From an uncultured bacterium (GTDB lineage Bacteria; Bacillota_I; Bacilli_A; RFN20; CAG-826): a stretch of 64,000 nt of DNA. This document shows, one piece after another, positions 45,084 through 53,834 of this stretch. A program made the position numbers and the translations under genes. Below the pieces are notes generated by a model. The model did not search any database, was not told the DNA's origin, and was given only the letters and a program-made list of their open reading frames with translations. Each line of letters begins with the position of its first letter. Positions within the stretch are counted from its first letter, which is position 1. The stretch is taken from NCBI GenBank assembly GCA_949299195.1, contig CASFZN010000009.1, positions 1 through 64,000 of the forward strand, given 5' to 3'.

Positions 45084-46028
45084 TTAATAATCTAAATATT
45101 CAGTAACGACAATCTTTAAATTCTTACCGCTTAATTTAGTTTTTTCTTTAGATTTTAAAATAATAAAACTAAAACCTTTATTAATTTTATATTTATCATC
45201 TACCATAACTTCGCCTTCAATAACGGATACTATCAAATAATTATTAAGAGTTTCGAAACTACATTCATGAATATTTGTTAAATCATAGTAAGTTACCAAA
45301 AAATACTTATTTTGCCATAAAATAGAAGAATCTAAACCGAAGTGATTCTTAACTTCTTCTTTATAAATGTCAAAAGAAACAACATCTAAAGCTTTATTAA
45401 CGTGTAATTCTCTTTCTTTTCCATCTTTATCTTTTCGATGATAGTCATAAAAACGATAAGTTACGTCGCTTGATTGTTGAACTTCGAGTAAAAGAATATT
45501 TTTTCCTATTGCATGTAATGTTCCTGAAGGAATTGGATAAAATTCACCTTTTTTAACCTTGTAATAGTTTAAATAATTTTCAATTTTATCTTCATTAATT
45601 GCTTTAACTAATTCATTTTTATCTTTAGCTTTATGCCCAATAACAATATTTGAATCTTCTTTAGAATCCAAAATTAACCGACCTTCAGTTTTACCAAGTT
45701 GATTTTCATACTTTTTAGCATATTCATCATTAGGATGAACTTGGATTGATAATAAATCTTTAGTATCTATTAACTTAATTAAAATTGGAAAATCTTCACT
45801 TTTTATTGAATCGTTAAATAATTCTTTATGTTTTTTATATACCTCACTTAAAGTTTTATTTTTAAATTCGCCATTTAAAATAATCGATTCTCCTTCTTTA
45901 TGTCCTGAACAAGACCACATTTCTCCAATATTTGAAGAAGAATCTGTAACTTTAAGTACGTTTTTAAAATAATCTCCGCCCCAAATTCTTTCTTTTAAAG
46001 GAGCACTTAATAGTAAAATCTTTTCCAT
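45084..46028 (-). CDS. manA: Mannose-6-phosphate isomerase, class I
   Basis: A 314-aa zinc enzyme converting mannose-6-phosphate to fructose-6-phosphate. It starts with LSAPLKERIWGGDYF and carries the zinc ligands in SIQVHPNDEYAKKYE and PSGTLHAIGKNILLLEVQQSSDVTYR. Length matches the Bacillus type (about 315 aa). It is the last gene after gntR in the glycan locus, with an AAGGATG site. A second, longer ManA-like protein is encoded at 53824. Confidence 0.95.
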   Translation of the reverse strand: MEKILLLSAPLKERIWGGDYFKNVLKVTDSSSNIGEMWSCSGHKEGESIILNGEFKNKTLSEVYKKHKELFNDSIKSEDFPILIKLIDTKDLLSIQVHPNDEYAKKYENQLGKTEGRLILDSKEDSNIVIGHKAKDKNELVKAINEDKIENYLNYYKVKKGEFYPIPSGTLHAIGKNILLLEVQQSSDVTYRFYDYHRKDKDGKERELHVNKALDVVSFDIYKEEVKNHFGLDSSILWQNKYFLVTYYDLTNIHECSFETLNNYLIVSVIEGEVMVDDKYKINKGFSFIILKSKEKTKLSGKNLKIVVTEYLDY

Positions 46029-46067
46029 TTTATCATCCTTATTTTATATATGTATATTTATTAAAAA

Positions 46068-46814
46068 TTAGTTACCTTTAAACGATTTTATAGATGCGAC
46101 TTCAACGGTATAGTGATAAAGTTTGGCATCATAATAATTTATGGTATATTCGATCAACTTATTATTTAAGTCGTAGCCCTTCCTTATTCTTTTTAATACG
46201 GCATCTTTTTTAGTGATTTTTAAAACTTTTCTTAATTCATCATCTGGGATAATAGCTTCTAATTCCTCTTCAAAGCGAGAAAAGATAATATTATTATCGA
46301 TTAGATATTGATATAAAGATCCGAATAAAAATTCTCTATCGGTAGGAAGGTCTATAGGAAGATTAAGCCAAGTATCAGAATATACAATCGGTTTATCTTC
46401 TGCTCCTCTTAATCTTTTAAGATTATAGAGTTTATCGGTATATTTATCTCTAAATAAGGAATCGACGCTACTTTTTTCAAATACAATCGATAAACTTGAA
46501 GTGAAAGTGATGCAGCTCGAAGAAGTTGATTCTTTCATTTCGTTTGAAAAAGATTGAACAAGTGTGAAGTTTTTTAAGTCGTTATTATCGTGATTAATAA
46601 TCGTTCCAAATCCCGCTCTTCTAATAATTAACTTATCTTTTTCTAATTCAGCTAAAGCTTTTCTAATTGTGACTCTAGAAACTTTATAAATATCACAAAG
46701 CACTAATTCACTAGGTAACAATTCTCTTGATTTGTATTCTCCATTAATAATCTTCTCTTTCAACTCACGAGATATTTTTAAATATAATGATAAATTTGTT
46801 TCGTTTTCTAACAT
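46068..46814 (-). CDS. GntR-family regulator with UTRA sensor domain (HutC type)
   Basis: A 248-aa repressor-like protein. The winged helix spans about residues 8-75 (LSLYLKISRELKEKI, LPSELVLCDIYKVSRVTIRKAL, GFGTII). The UTRA ligand domain follows, with KPIVYSDTWLNLP and YTINYYDAKLYHYTVE. Such regulators usually bind a sugar phosphate, for example GlcNAc-6-P in NagR. It sits between the glycan operon and manA and is the likely local controller. A candidate binding site lies upstream at 46897-46919 and also at the head of the operon. Confidence 0.92.
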   Translation of the reverse strand: MLENETNLSLYLKISRELKEKIINGEYKSRELLPSELVLCDIYKVSRVTIRKALAELEKDKLIIRRAGFGTIINHDNNDLKNFTLVQSFSNEMKESTSSSCITFTSSLSIVFEKSSVDSLFRDKYTDKLYNLKRLRGAEDKPIVYSDTWLNLPIDLPTDREFLFGSLYQYLIDNNIIFSRFEEELEAIIPDDELRKVLKITKKDAVLKRIRKGYDLNNKLIEYTINYYDAKLYHYTVEVASIKSFKGN

Positions 46815-46896
46815 AATAAGCCTCTTTTATTTAAAATAATTAAGGTAAATAACCATTAATCATTTTTTAAAACACAACCGAATTTATATGGCAACT

Positions 46897-46919
46897 ATAA
46901 CACATTTATAATACATTTG
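46897..46919. promoter_or_regulatory. Candidate GntR operator upstream of gntR
   Basis: The 23-bp sequence ATAACACATTTATAATACATTTG matches the site at 63962-63984 at 21 of 23 positions. Read on the minus strand it holds two direct half-sites GTRTTAT 11 bp apart. It lies about 2 bp upstream of a possible -35 (TTGCCA, 46894-46889). A separate 12-bp inverted pair, TTAAGGTAAATA at 46840-46851 and its complement at 46928-46939, brackets it. Confidence 0.6.
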
Positions 46920-46958
46920 CATTATTCTATTTACCTTAAATTTTTAAATGTATACTTT

Positions 46959-49202
46959 TTAAACTTTAAAAAGAGAATAGAATCTTGGTCGATAAATATC
47001 GGCATTCAAATTATTCACTCCTAAACTTGCTTCGTTTAAATTATATGAAAATATTAATTTCTCATAGGTTGATAAAGTAGGATGCATTTTAGCGTTATAG
47101 TAATTTATATCATCAAGTAATAATTTATCTTCAATTGTATAAATAATCATTTCATCTTCATAATTATCAAATAAAGTATCTGATTTAATCATGATGATAT
47201 TATTCCCGGTAGTATATTCTTGAAAAGTAAGAATAAATTTCCCATAATCTTCGTTATTTTTATCATTAATTTCAACTACACTCATTTCACAAGAAACATT
47301 ATCTACAATTCCTTTAGAATCTTTAATATTATTGCTCCAAGAAGTTCCATCATAATATTCATATTTAGAAAAATCCTCGACATCTTCTTCTTTAACTCTT
47401 GAAACAACTAAACTTCGAGGAAGATTATTTTTCCTATCATCTTTATAGCCAAAATTATAAATATATCCATCTGGATTCACTCTATTACTAGATGAAACAT
47501 TTTCAAATATAGCAGCTCCAAAAATAATATCTAAACTGCCATCTTTTTCGAAATAAGATAATTTGTCAGTATTTTCATCCTTAATTAAATGTCTACTATT
47601 TAAATCAATAGTTCCATCTTTAATATCGAACCTAATAAGATCTTCACCCTTTTGAGCAAAACCTAAAACTCCTTCTTTTGCTATATATAAAGCGTGAACA
47701 TAATAATAATTATCAATAACAAAAGAATCACCTAACCAATAAAAAGCATCAGCTTTGCTTCTAGAACTATCTTTTATAGGAGTTAAAGGTTCATAATCTT
47801 CAATTAAAAAATCAATTTGTTTATCTTTATATAAACCAAAAGAATTATTGACTATTACCGAGTTTTTTCTATCTTTTGTTTCTTCTTCGACATTTCCTAT
47901 ATAAGTGTCAGAATAATTAAATATTGATTCATATTTATATATTTCTTCTTCGCTTTCTAAAATTGATTGATTTCCATTAATTCGAGTATTAAAAACTCCA
48001 TCAGATCCACTCCATCCATTATAAGAAGAGTGTAAAAAAGTATATTCTTGATTAAACTCGCTTACCCAGCCACTCCCTAAAGTAAAGATTACTTCACTTA
48101 ACCCATAAAATGAGGTATCTTCAAAATTAGAATTAAATATAAATTTAATGTATTGAACACTGATATTATTCAATTCAATCATATCGGTGTAAGAAATATT
48201 GTTTTCACCACTTGCTTTATTTAATACGTAATTATCTAAAAGAGAATAGTTAATTCCATCTATCGAATAGTAGATTGATAAATCTTTTACTCCATTATCT
48301 AAATTTTCTTCATCGTTATAATTATAAATATAGAGTTTATCTAAAGGATATTTTCCATTAAAAGAGAAGATAATTTCATTATTATTTGAAATATACATAT
48401 CTTCTTTATTATTAGAATGTAGCCCATTTAAACTACTTACTTCGTTCATTCCGCTATAATTAATTAAATTATAAGATTCAGGGATTAAAGCACTATTTTT
48501 ATCAATAAAGATATTAGAAGTTAAAATATTCCCTTTTTTAGCAACATTTTTATATTCATATACCCTTATTTCACTTAATCCATAGGCATTACCACCATAA
48601 TTAGAAATAAAATCAAACTTAATATATTGTGCGGTTAAACCACCTAAATCAAGATCATAAAAGGAATTATTAATTAATGAACTGGTTTCGTTATTAGTGC
48701 CACTATATTTTTCTAAAGTATAAGTATCTCCATTATTTAAATAAAAATAATTTTCATTATCTAAAGATATTGAAACTTTAAATTCTTTTACCGAACAATC
48801 AATTCTTGTTTCATGGTTATAATTCCAAATATCAATATATCCAATACTTCTAGCTTCATTTAACTTTAAAATTACATAATTATCTTCTTTATTAGCCCTA
48901 GTTATAAACATGTTATCTCTAGGAAGAAGAGAGGAATGATAATGAAAATAACCTTCGCTTCCTTCCATTCCAGTATCGTTAACTAGATTTTCGCTTTTAT
49001 ACATTTCACTTGAAGGAATAACCTCGATATTGTCAATAAATCTACCTCTATCGGTTGAAGATTTATTTACTTGGGTTACTAACTTTATCTCTTCATCATC
49101 ATTTTCGTTTCCTTCATTAATATCATTATTAACGCATGAAGAAAGATTAAATAAGGTTAATAAAAAGAAAAGTGCAAGCTTAAAAATAGTTCTTTTTTTC
49201 AT
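46959..49202 (-). CDS. Secreted lipoprotein: F5/8-type C domains plus beta-propeller glycosidase-like domain
   Basis: A 747-aa protein. A signal peptide ends in a lipobox LSSC near residue 22. Two discoidin-like domains follow at about 45-225 and 225-375, each ending in LSEIRVYEY-like strands. From about 385 there is the propeller domain with GWSGSDGVF, SDTYIGN, NNSFGLY, FYWLGDSFVIDNYYYVHAL, LVVSRVKEED, VSCEMSVVEI and YNAKMHPTLS. This pattern is shared with the proteins encoded at 49180, 50243 and 60567. The family looks like DUF4185/DUF5005-type five-bladed propellers, probably glycoside hydrolases. This copy is the only exported one. It overlaps its upstream neighbour by 23 nt. Confidence 0.75.
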   Translation of the reverse strand: MKKRTIFKLALFFLLTLFNLSSCVNNDINEGNENDDEEIKLVTQVNKSSTDRGRFIDNIEVIPSSEMYKSENLVNDTGMEGSEGYFHYHSSLLPRDNMFITRANKEDNYVILKLNEARSIGYIDIWNYNHETRIDCSVKEFKVSISLDNENYFYLNNGDTYTLEKYSGTNNETSSLINNSFYDLDLGGLTAQYIKFDFISNYGGNAYGLSEIRVYEYKNVAKKGNILTSNIFIDKNSALIPESYNLINYSGMNEVSSLNGLHSNNKEDMYISNNNEIIFSFNGKYPLDKLYIYNYNDEENLDNGVKDLSIYYSIDGINYSLLDNYVLNKASGENNISYTDMIELNNISVQYIKFIFNSNFEDTSFYGLSEVIFTLGSGWVSEFNQEYTFLHSSYNGWSGSDGVFNTRINGNQSILESEEEIYKYESIFNYSDTYIGNVEEETKDRKNSVIVNNSFGLYKDKQIDFLIEDYEPLTPIKDSSRSKADAFYWLGDSFVIDNYYYVHALYIAKEGVLGFAQKGEDLIRFDIKDGTIDLNSRHLIKDENTDKLSYFEKDGSLDIIFGAAIFENVSSSNRVNPDGYIYNFGYKDDRKNNLPRSLVVSRVKEEDVEDFSKYEYYDGTSWSNNIKDSKGIVDNVSCEMSVVEINDKNNEDYGKFILTFQEYTTGNNIIMIKSDTLFDNYEDEMIIYTIEDKLLLDDINYYNAKMHPTLSTYEKLIFSYNLNEASLGVNNLNADIYRPRFYSLFKV

Positions 49203-50250
49203 ATTCTTTAATAATCTCCTTCAAATTAATTTTTATAAATCTCGGGCGATAAATATCGACATTTTTAGTATTTTCATCATCTAAAGAATTAACATTATAA
49301 CTTATAATTAATTCTTTATTTTTCTTACGTTTTTTTATTAATCCGTCTTGTATTTTAGCGTTATAAGTTATGATGTTATCTTTAAACTCTTCGCATTCAT
49401 AAATTAATAGATCGTTATTAATATATTCGTCTTTATTCAAAATATCTTTAATTCTTAATAAATAAATCTTATTCCCAACACTATTTTTGGTATAAGCAAT
49501 GTAATAATGATTATCAATTGATGAATAATAAATCTTTGATTCGGTTGTAAAATGTTCTTTTAAAATTAAAAGATCATCTGTTCCTTTTTTAAAAGTTAAA
49601 TCGTTTGAATAAAACTCTAAATCTAAATTTTCTAATGATTTAGTTCTACATAAAATCAACTTCTTATTATCAATATTATTTATATAGCCATAAATATAGT
49701 AATATGGGAAAACCTTAATAATCATGTTCCCTAAAATAATATTTTTATCGACTAAAGAATTAAAATTAATAATTTTATAAAAGGAATGATCATCGGTTAA
49801 ATCCACCTTATTTTTATAATAATTTTTAAATAAATACTTTAAATCTATTTTAATTAAAGCATTTCCTCCAATTTCAAAAGGAATTTCTTTATCATCTCTA
49901 TCTACCATATTTATCGCAAAAACATATAAAAAATTATCTATGATGAGTCCATCTTCCAACCAGAAATAGTTATGCTCATTTTGAGCATGAAGGAGCGTAA
50001 GGGTTGGGTTTTTGCGATAAATATGATAGATATGATGATAGTTTTTATCCATTATTAAGGCGCTATTATTAATAAATTCATAGTTTATTCTTTTATCGGT
50101 TTTTTTATCAGATTTCCCAATAAAAGTATCAGAAAAATAACAAAATATTTTATTTTCATATTTAAAAGAATAGATTCCATCAGCACCGCTCCAGCCACTA
50201 TATCTTTTAAATAATTTATTAATATTTTCTAGTTTTCTTGCCTTAATCAT
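49180..50250 (-). CDS. Minimal beta-propeller glycosidase-like protein, cytosolic
   Basis: A 356-aa protein made of the propeller core only: RYSGWSGADGIYSF, FSDTFIGKSD, NNSALIMD, NYFWLEDGLIIDNFLYVFAI, YNAKIQDGLI and IYRPRFIKI. It has no signal peptide and no discoidin module. It is the shortest paralogue in the locus. The genes overlap on both sides (8 nt with 50243, 23 nt with 46959), pointing to tightly coupled expression. The active-site residues are not assignable without a structure; the acidic residues of GADG, SDTF and LEDG are conserved among the copies. Confidence 0.7.
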   Translation of the reverse strand: MIKARKLENINKLFKRYSGWSGADGIYSFKYENKIFCYFSDTFIGKSDKKTDKRINYEFINNSALIMDKNYHHIYHIYRKNPTLTLLHAQNEHNYFWLEDGLIIDNFLYVFAINMVDRDDKEIPFEIGGNALIKIDLKYLFKNYYKNKVDLTDDHSFYKIINFNSLVDKNIILGNMIIKVFPYYYIYGYINNIDNKKLILCRTKSLENLDLEFYSNDLTFKKGTDDLLILKEHFTTESKIYYSSIDNHYYIAYTKNSVGNKIYLLRIKDILNKDEYINNDLLIYECEEFKDNIITYNAKIQDGLIKKRKKNKELIISYNVNSLDDENTKNVDIYRPRFIKINLKEIIKEYEKKNYF

Positions 50251-52072
50251 CTTTAGAAGTATCCATTAAATTTAAGAATCTTGGATGATAGATCCTACTT
50301 TCACTCTTATTTTTAGCCATTGACATATCATTAAGATTAAAACTTACTACAATCTTATTTTTGCTTGATAGATGTAAATGAGATTTAGCGTTATATGCAT
50401 AGGTTGTAGGAGAATCGAATTCAGTTAAATCTTTTATATATACGATTCTAGGTTCACTAAAAGGACCTACTAAAGTTTCTCCTATAGCATAAGCTACTTT
50501 ATTAGAATTTGTGTCATATTGGAATATTGCAAGATATTTTCCCTTATTTTCGCCACTTTCAATAGTTTGAACACTCATCTCACAAGAAACATGAGTTAAT
50601 AAAGATTTAGCTTTTAATATATCTTTATTCCATTCTTTTCCATCAAAATACCTAATATTATTTAAATCATCAATCTCGCTAGGAAGAATTCTTCCTACGA
50701 TTAAATGTCTTAAAAAAGCCTTTCTTTCGTTATAGTAGCAATAAAAATAGATATATCCATCTCCATTTATATATCTTTCGTGGTTATAAAAAATAGCACT
50801 AGGACCGATATATTCTTTATCGTCATCTAATCGATAAAATGGAGCTTCTCTAACTTCATAATTATTAAAATCTAATTTTTTATGTTTTAAAGGAACCTTA
50901 ATTTGACTAACTCCATTCATTTTAAATTCATAGCCTTCGATACCGTTTAAATCTTCTTCGATCATTACCGGGTAAATATATAAATTATTATTAATAATTA
51001 CTCCATCTTGAAGCCATAACCAAGCTTTAGCAAGTTCACTAAAGAATTCTGAATTTGAAGTTGTTTCAACATCAAATAAAGGACCTTCGTTATCATAAAA
51101 ATATACTTTTTTTAATCCGACAACTTTATCTTCTTCGTTAATTGAACCAGCAAAATTTTCTTTAAAGTTAATTAAAAATTTTACGTATTGAGCCTTAAAA
51201 TTAACTTCGATATTATTCTTTTCTTCTTTTAAAGAGTATTCGTTTAAGGTGACTTTTTTATAGAACCTATATTCATCAATATCATTTTCTTTATAATAAA
51301 TATCTAAGGTTTTTACACCCCTTTTTTCATTATTTATTCCAAAGTTTGGACTATCAAAATAATTAATAATTTCTATTTTATTTAAATCATGAATTCCATG
51401 AAGACTAAAGACTAACTCAACATCTTTAATAGGATTATATTCACTACAATAAGGCTTAAAATCAATGTCTTTACCATAATATTTTGTTAGATTTTCTGCT
51501 ATATATCCTCTTTTTAATAATCTTAAGGAAGGTTTAAAGAAGGATTCATATGCACCAACTTCATTTCTTTTAACCTTAAAATCTAATTTTCCGTTTTTAT
51601 AGTATGCAAATGTATTATTTATAAAAGCAGTTGGTTCAACTCTTCGATAATTTTCAATATTTCCTACAAAAGTATCACCAAAAACAAATAAGGTTTTATC
51701 ATCTTTTTGGTCATAATATTCTAAATTTTCTAAATTAAATGAATAGATTCCATCTCCTCCACCCCAATTTTGAGTAGCTAAAAATTTATCTGATAATTTA
51801 TTATTTTCAATAGCAATATACCCTAAACCACAATAAATTCTTACTTCATTTTTTAAACTGGAAGAAATTACTTTTATATATCTAGCAGTAATATTATCTA
51901 AATTAGAAAAATCTTCGATTTTATAAAAATTATAATCATCTATTGAATAAAATCCTTTAATAGGGATGGCGGATTCTATTTTTTCTAAAGGATAAATACC
52001 TTTTAAATCAATTATCACTTCTTTTTTAGTATTTATTTTAACTTTTTTTATTAAATCACCATGTTTTAACAT
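50243..52072 (-). CDS. Cytosolic beta-propeller glycosidase-like protein with inserted discoidin-like module
   Basis: A 609-aa protein. A short N-terminal F5/8-like strand region (about 10-90) precedes NWGGGDGIYSFNLE near residue 98, FVFGDTFVGN, NNTFAYY. An inserted F5/8-like module (about 185-345) then interrupts the propeller, which resumes at WLWLQDGVIINNNLYIYPVM, LIVGRILPSEI, VSCEMSVQTI, YAIGETLVGPFSEPR, YAYNAKSHLHLS and YHPRFLNL. No signal peptide. An insertion between blades rather than a terminal binding module is unusual. It is likely to act on oligosaccharide brought in by the ABC transporter. Confidence 0.72.
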   Translation of the reverse strand: MLKHGDLIKKVKINTKKEVIIDLKGIYPLEKIESAIPIKGFYSIDDYNFYKIEDFSNLDNITARYIKVISSSLKNEVRIYCGLGYIAIENNKLSDKFLATQNWGGGDGIYSFNLENLEYYDQKDDKTLFVFGDTFVGNIENYRRVEPTAFINNTFAYYKNGKLDFKVKRNEVGAYESFFKPSLRLLKRGYIAENLTKYYGKDIDFKPYCSEYNPIKDVELVFSLHGIHDLNKIEIINYFDSPNFGINNEKRGVKTLDIYYKENDIDEYRFYKKVTLNEYSLKEEKNNIEVNFKAQYVKFLINFKENFAGSINEEDKVVGLKKVYFYDNEGPLFDVETTSNSEFFSELAKAWLWLQDGVIINNNLYIYPVMIEEDLNGIEGYEFKMNGVSQIKVPLKHKKLDFNNYEVREAPFYRLDDDKEYIGPSAIFYNHERYINGDGYIYFYCYYNERKAFLRHLIVGRILPSEIDDLNNIRYFDGKEWNKDILKAKSLLTHVSCEMSVQTIESGENKGKYLAIFQYDTNSNKVAYAIGETLVGPFSEPRIVYIKDLTEFDSPTTYAYNAKSHLHLSSKNKIVVSFNLNDMSMAKNKSESRIYHPRFLNLMDTSKDD

Positions 52073-52111
52073 AATTTTAACTTCCTTATTTAACTTTATA
52101 GTTTTTAATTT

Positions 52112-52888
52112 TTATTTTAAAAGTTCATCAATTTTTTCTTTTATTAATGGGGTGATATATAAATATCCATTAGCATTTAAATGGAGTCCTTCAAGGGTGT
52201 AATCAAGATTTAAATTTCCTTCTTTATCAACTAGTTTGGAATATAAATCTAAATAGTAAACTCCTTCAAAGTTTTTAATTATTTCATTTACTTTTTTAAT
52301 GTTTTCATTAGTTTTAGTATTAACTGAAGCTTTATCAATTTTAGGATTATCACTATTATTAATAGGATATAAGGACTCTAAAATTATTTTTGAAGAAGGG
52401 AGATTCTTTTTAATCTCTTTAACTACTTCAAGTATATTTTTAGCAATAACTTCTATATTATTGCTTGCTTCTTTAACTAGTTCAAAATCATTAATTCCTA
52501 TTAGTAAAACAATAATTTTAGGATTAAGTTCATATATCGATTCATTCATTCTTTTTAATAATCCTTTTGTTGTATCGCCACCAATCCCACGGTTATAAAC
52601 GTTATAATTTTTATAGCATTCATAAACGTTATAATTATCAGTTAAAGAATCACCAACAAATACGATTACATCGTTATTTTCATTATTTTCAACTACTTTA
52701 TTATAAGTTTTGAAACCATCTACTTTATTAAGAAAAGATACTTCTAATAAATAGTTAAAGTATTCTCCAGCACCTTCTTTTTTAGAGTTTTCAATCAACT
52801 TTTTATTATTGAAAAGAACAATAATTATATAAAGAATTAATAATAAAATAATTACTGCTAATACGATGATAGTTATGATTAATTCCAT
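52112..52888 (-). CDS. Membrane-anchored SGNH/GDSL esterase
   Basis: A 258-aa protein. One N-terminal membrane helix (3-28) is followed by a basic segment (NNKKLIENSKK). By the positive-inside rule this puts the catalytic domain in the cytosol. SGNH blocks are FVGDSLTDNYNVY (Ser nucleophile), GIGGDTTKGLL (Gly), LLIGINDFE (Asn) and LEGLHLNANGY (Asp/His). Members remove acetyl or other acyl groups from sugars. In this operon it probably deacetylates an imported glycan; the substrate is not known. Confidence 0.82.
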   Translation of the reverse strand: MELIITIIVLAVIILLLILYIIIVLFNNKKLIENSKKEGAGEYFNYLLEVSFLNKVDGFKTYNKVVENNENNDVIVFVGDSLTDNYNVYECYKNYNVYNRGIGGDTTKGLLKRMNESIYELNPKIIVLLIGINDFELVKEASNNIEVIAKNILEVVKEIKKNLPSSKIILESLYPINNSDNPKIDKASVNTKTNENIKKVNEIIKNFEGVYYLDLYSKLVDKEGNLNLDYTLEGLHLNANGYLYITPLIKEKIDELLK

Positions 52889-52913
52889 ATTTTTACCCCT
52901 TTAATCCAAAAAA

Positions 52914-53834
52914 TTATTTTATTAATTCTTTAGCTTTTATAACGCTCCCTTTATAAGCTTCATTCATCTTTTTAATTATTTTTAAATTAGGTAATTCAGT
53001 ATTTAACCTATTAATTAATGTCTCTTTATATAAGGTATTTGAATTACCTAATGAGCCGATTACACTAAATAAGACTTCCTTATTAGATTCATCAAACTTT
53101 AATTCTTTAAAGCAAGTTTTAATCATTAAAATTACTTCATCTACTCCTTCTAAAATGATTCTTTTAGCAAATTCATTATCTTGATAAAAAGTAACAACTT
53201 TACTTAAGGATGCGATTTCACTTCTTGAAACGTGATTTATATATTTAGAAAAAGCTTGGTAATCATAAACATTTATTTTTTCTTTTAAAGCTTTAGAAAA
53301 TTCACTTTCTTCATAGCGATGATCAATTACTTTAGCTAAATATTTTAAAGCTTTAAATCCTAAATCATAGGAAGATCCTGGATCACCTTCTTTATGACCA
53401 TATCCACCTACTCTTATATATTTCTCATTATTTTTTCCATAAACAACACTTCCAGTTCCAGCAATCAAAATGATTCCATCATTTCCGTTTAATCCACCAT
53501 ATAAAGCACAGATAACATCATTGTCAGAATTAATAATTGTATCTTCTTTAATAATTGGAAGTTTTCTTAATAAATTATTAAAGTTATTGATATCTTCACT
53601 AGATGCAATTCCTCCAATACCAGCAAAAATAGCATCAACCTTATAAGGTAAGGATAAAACTTCTTGATAATTAGCTAAGATTTCTTCATAAGAAAAAGTG
53701 TCAATACTACTTCCCTTACTTTCTTTATAAAAGATAGTATTACCATCTTCATCTTCGATTAAAAATGAAGTTTTACTTCCGCCTCCATCGATTCCTAAAA
53801 ATAGCTTTTTATTTTGATTTATATTATCTGACAT
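52914..53834 (-). CDS. N-acetylhexosamine kinase-like protein (BadF/BadG family)
   Basis: A 306-aa ASKHA-fold kinase. The phosphate-1 motif is FLGIDGGGSKTSFLI, with INSDNDVICALYGG and IILIAGTGSVVYG as the phosphate-2 and adenosine-type motifs, and GGYGHKEGDPGSSYDLG as the substrate block. This is the pattern of eukaryotic-like GlcNAc kinase and MurK, which phosphorylate GlcNAc or MurNAc in the cytosol. The exact sugar is inferred from context. The gene overlaps the ManA-like gene by 11 nt. Confidence 0.85.
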   Translation of the reverse strand: MSDNINQNKKLFLGIDGGGSKTSFLIEDEDGNTIFYKESKGSSIDTFSYEEILANYQEVLSLPYKVDAIFAGIGGIASSEDINNFNNLLRKLPIIKEDTIINSDNDVICALYGGLNGNDGIILIAGTGSVVYGKNNEKYIRVGGYGHKEGDPGSSYDLGFKALKYLAKVIDHRYEESEFSKALKEKINVYDYQAFSKYINHVSRSEIASLSKVVTFYQDNEFAKRIILEGVDEVILMIKTCFKELKFDESNKEVLFSVIGSLGNSNTLYKETLINRLNTELPNLKIIKKMNEAYKGSVIKAKELIK

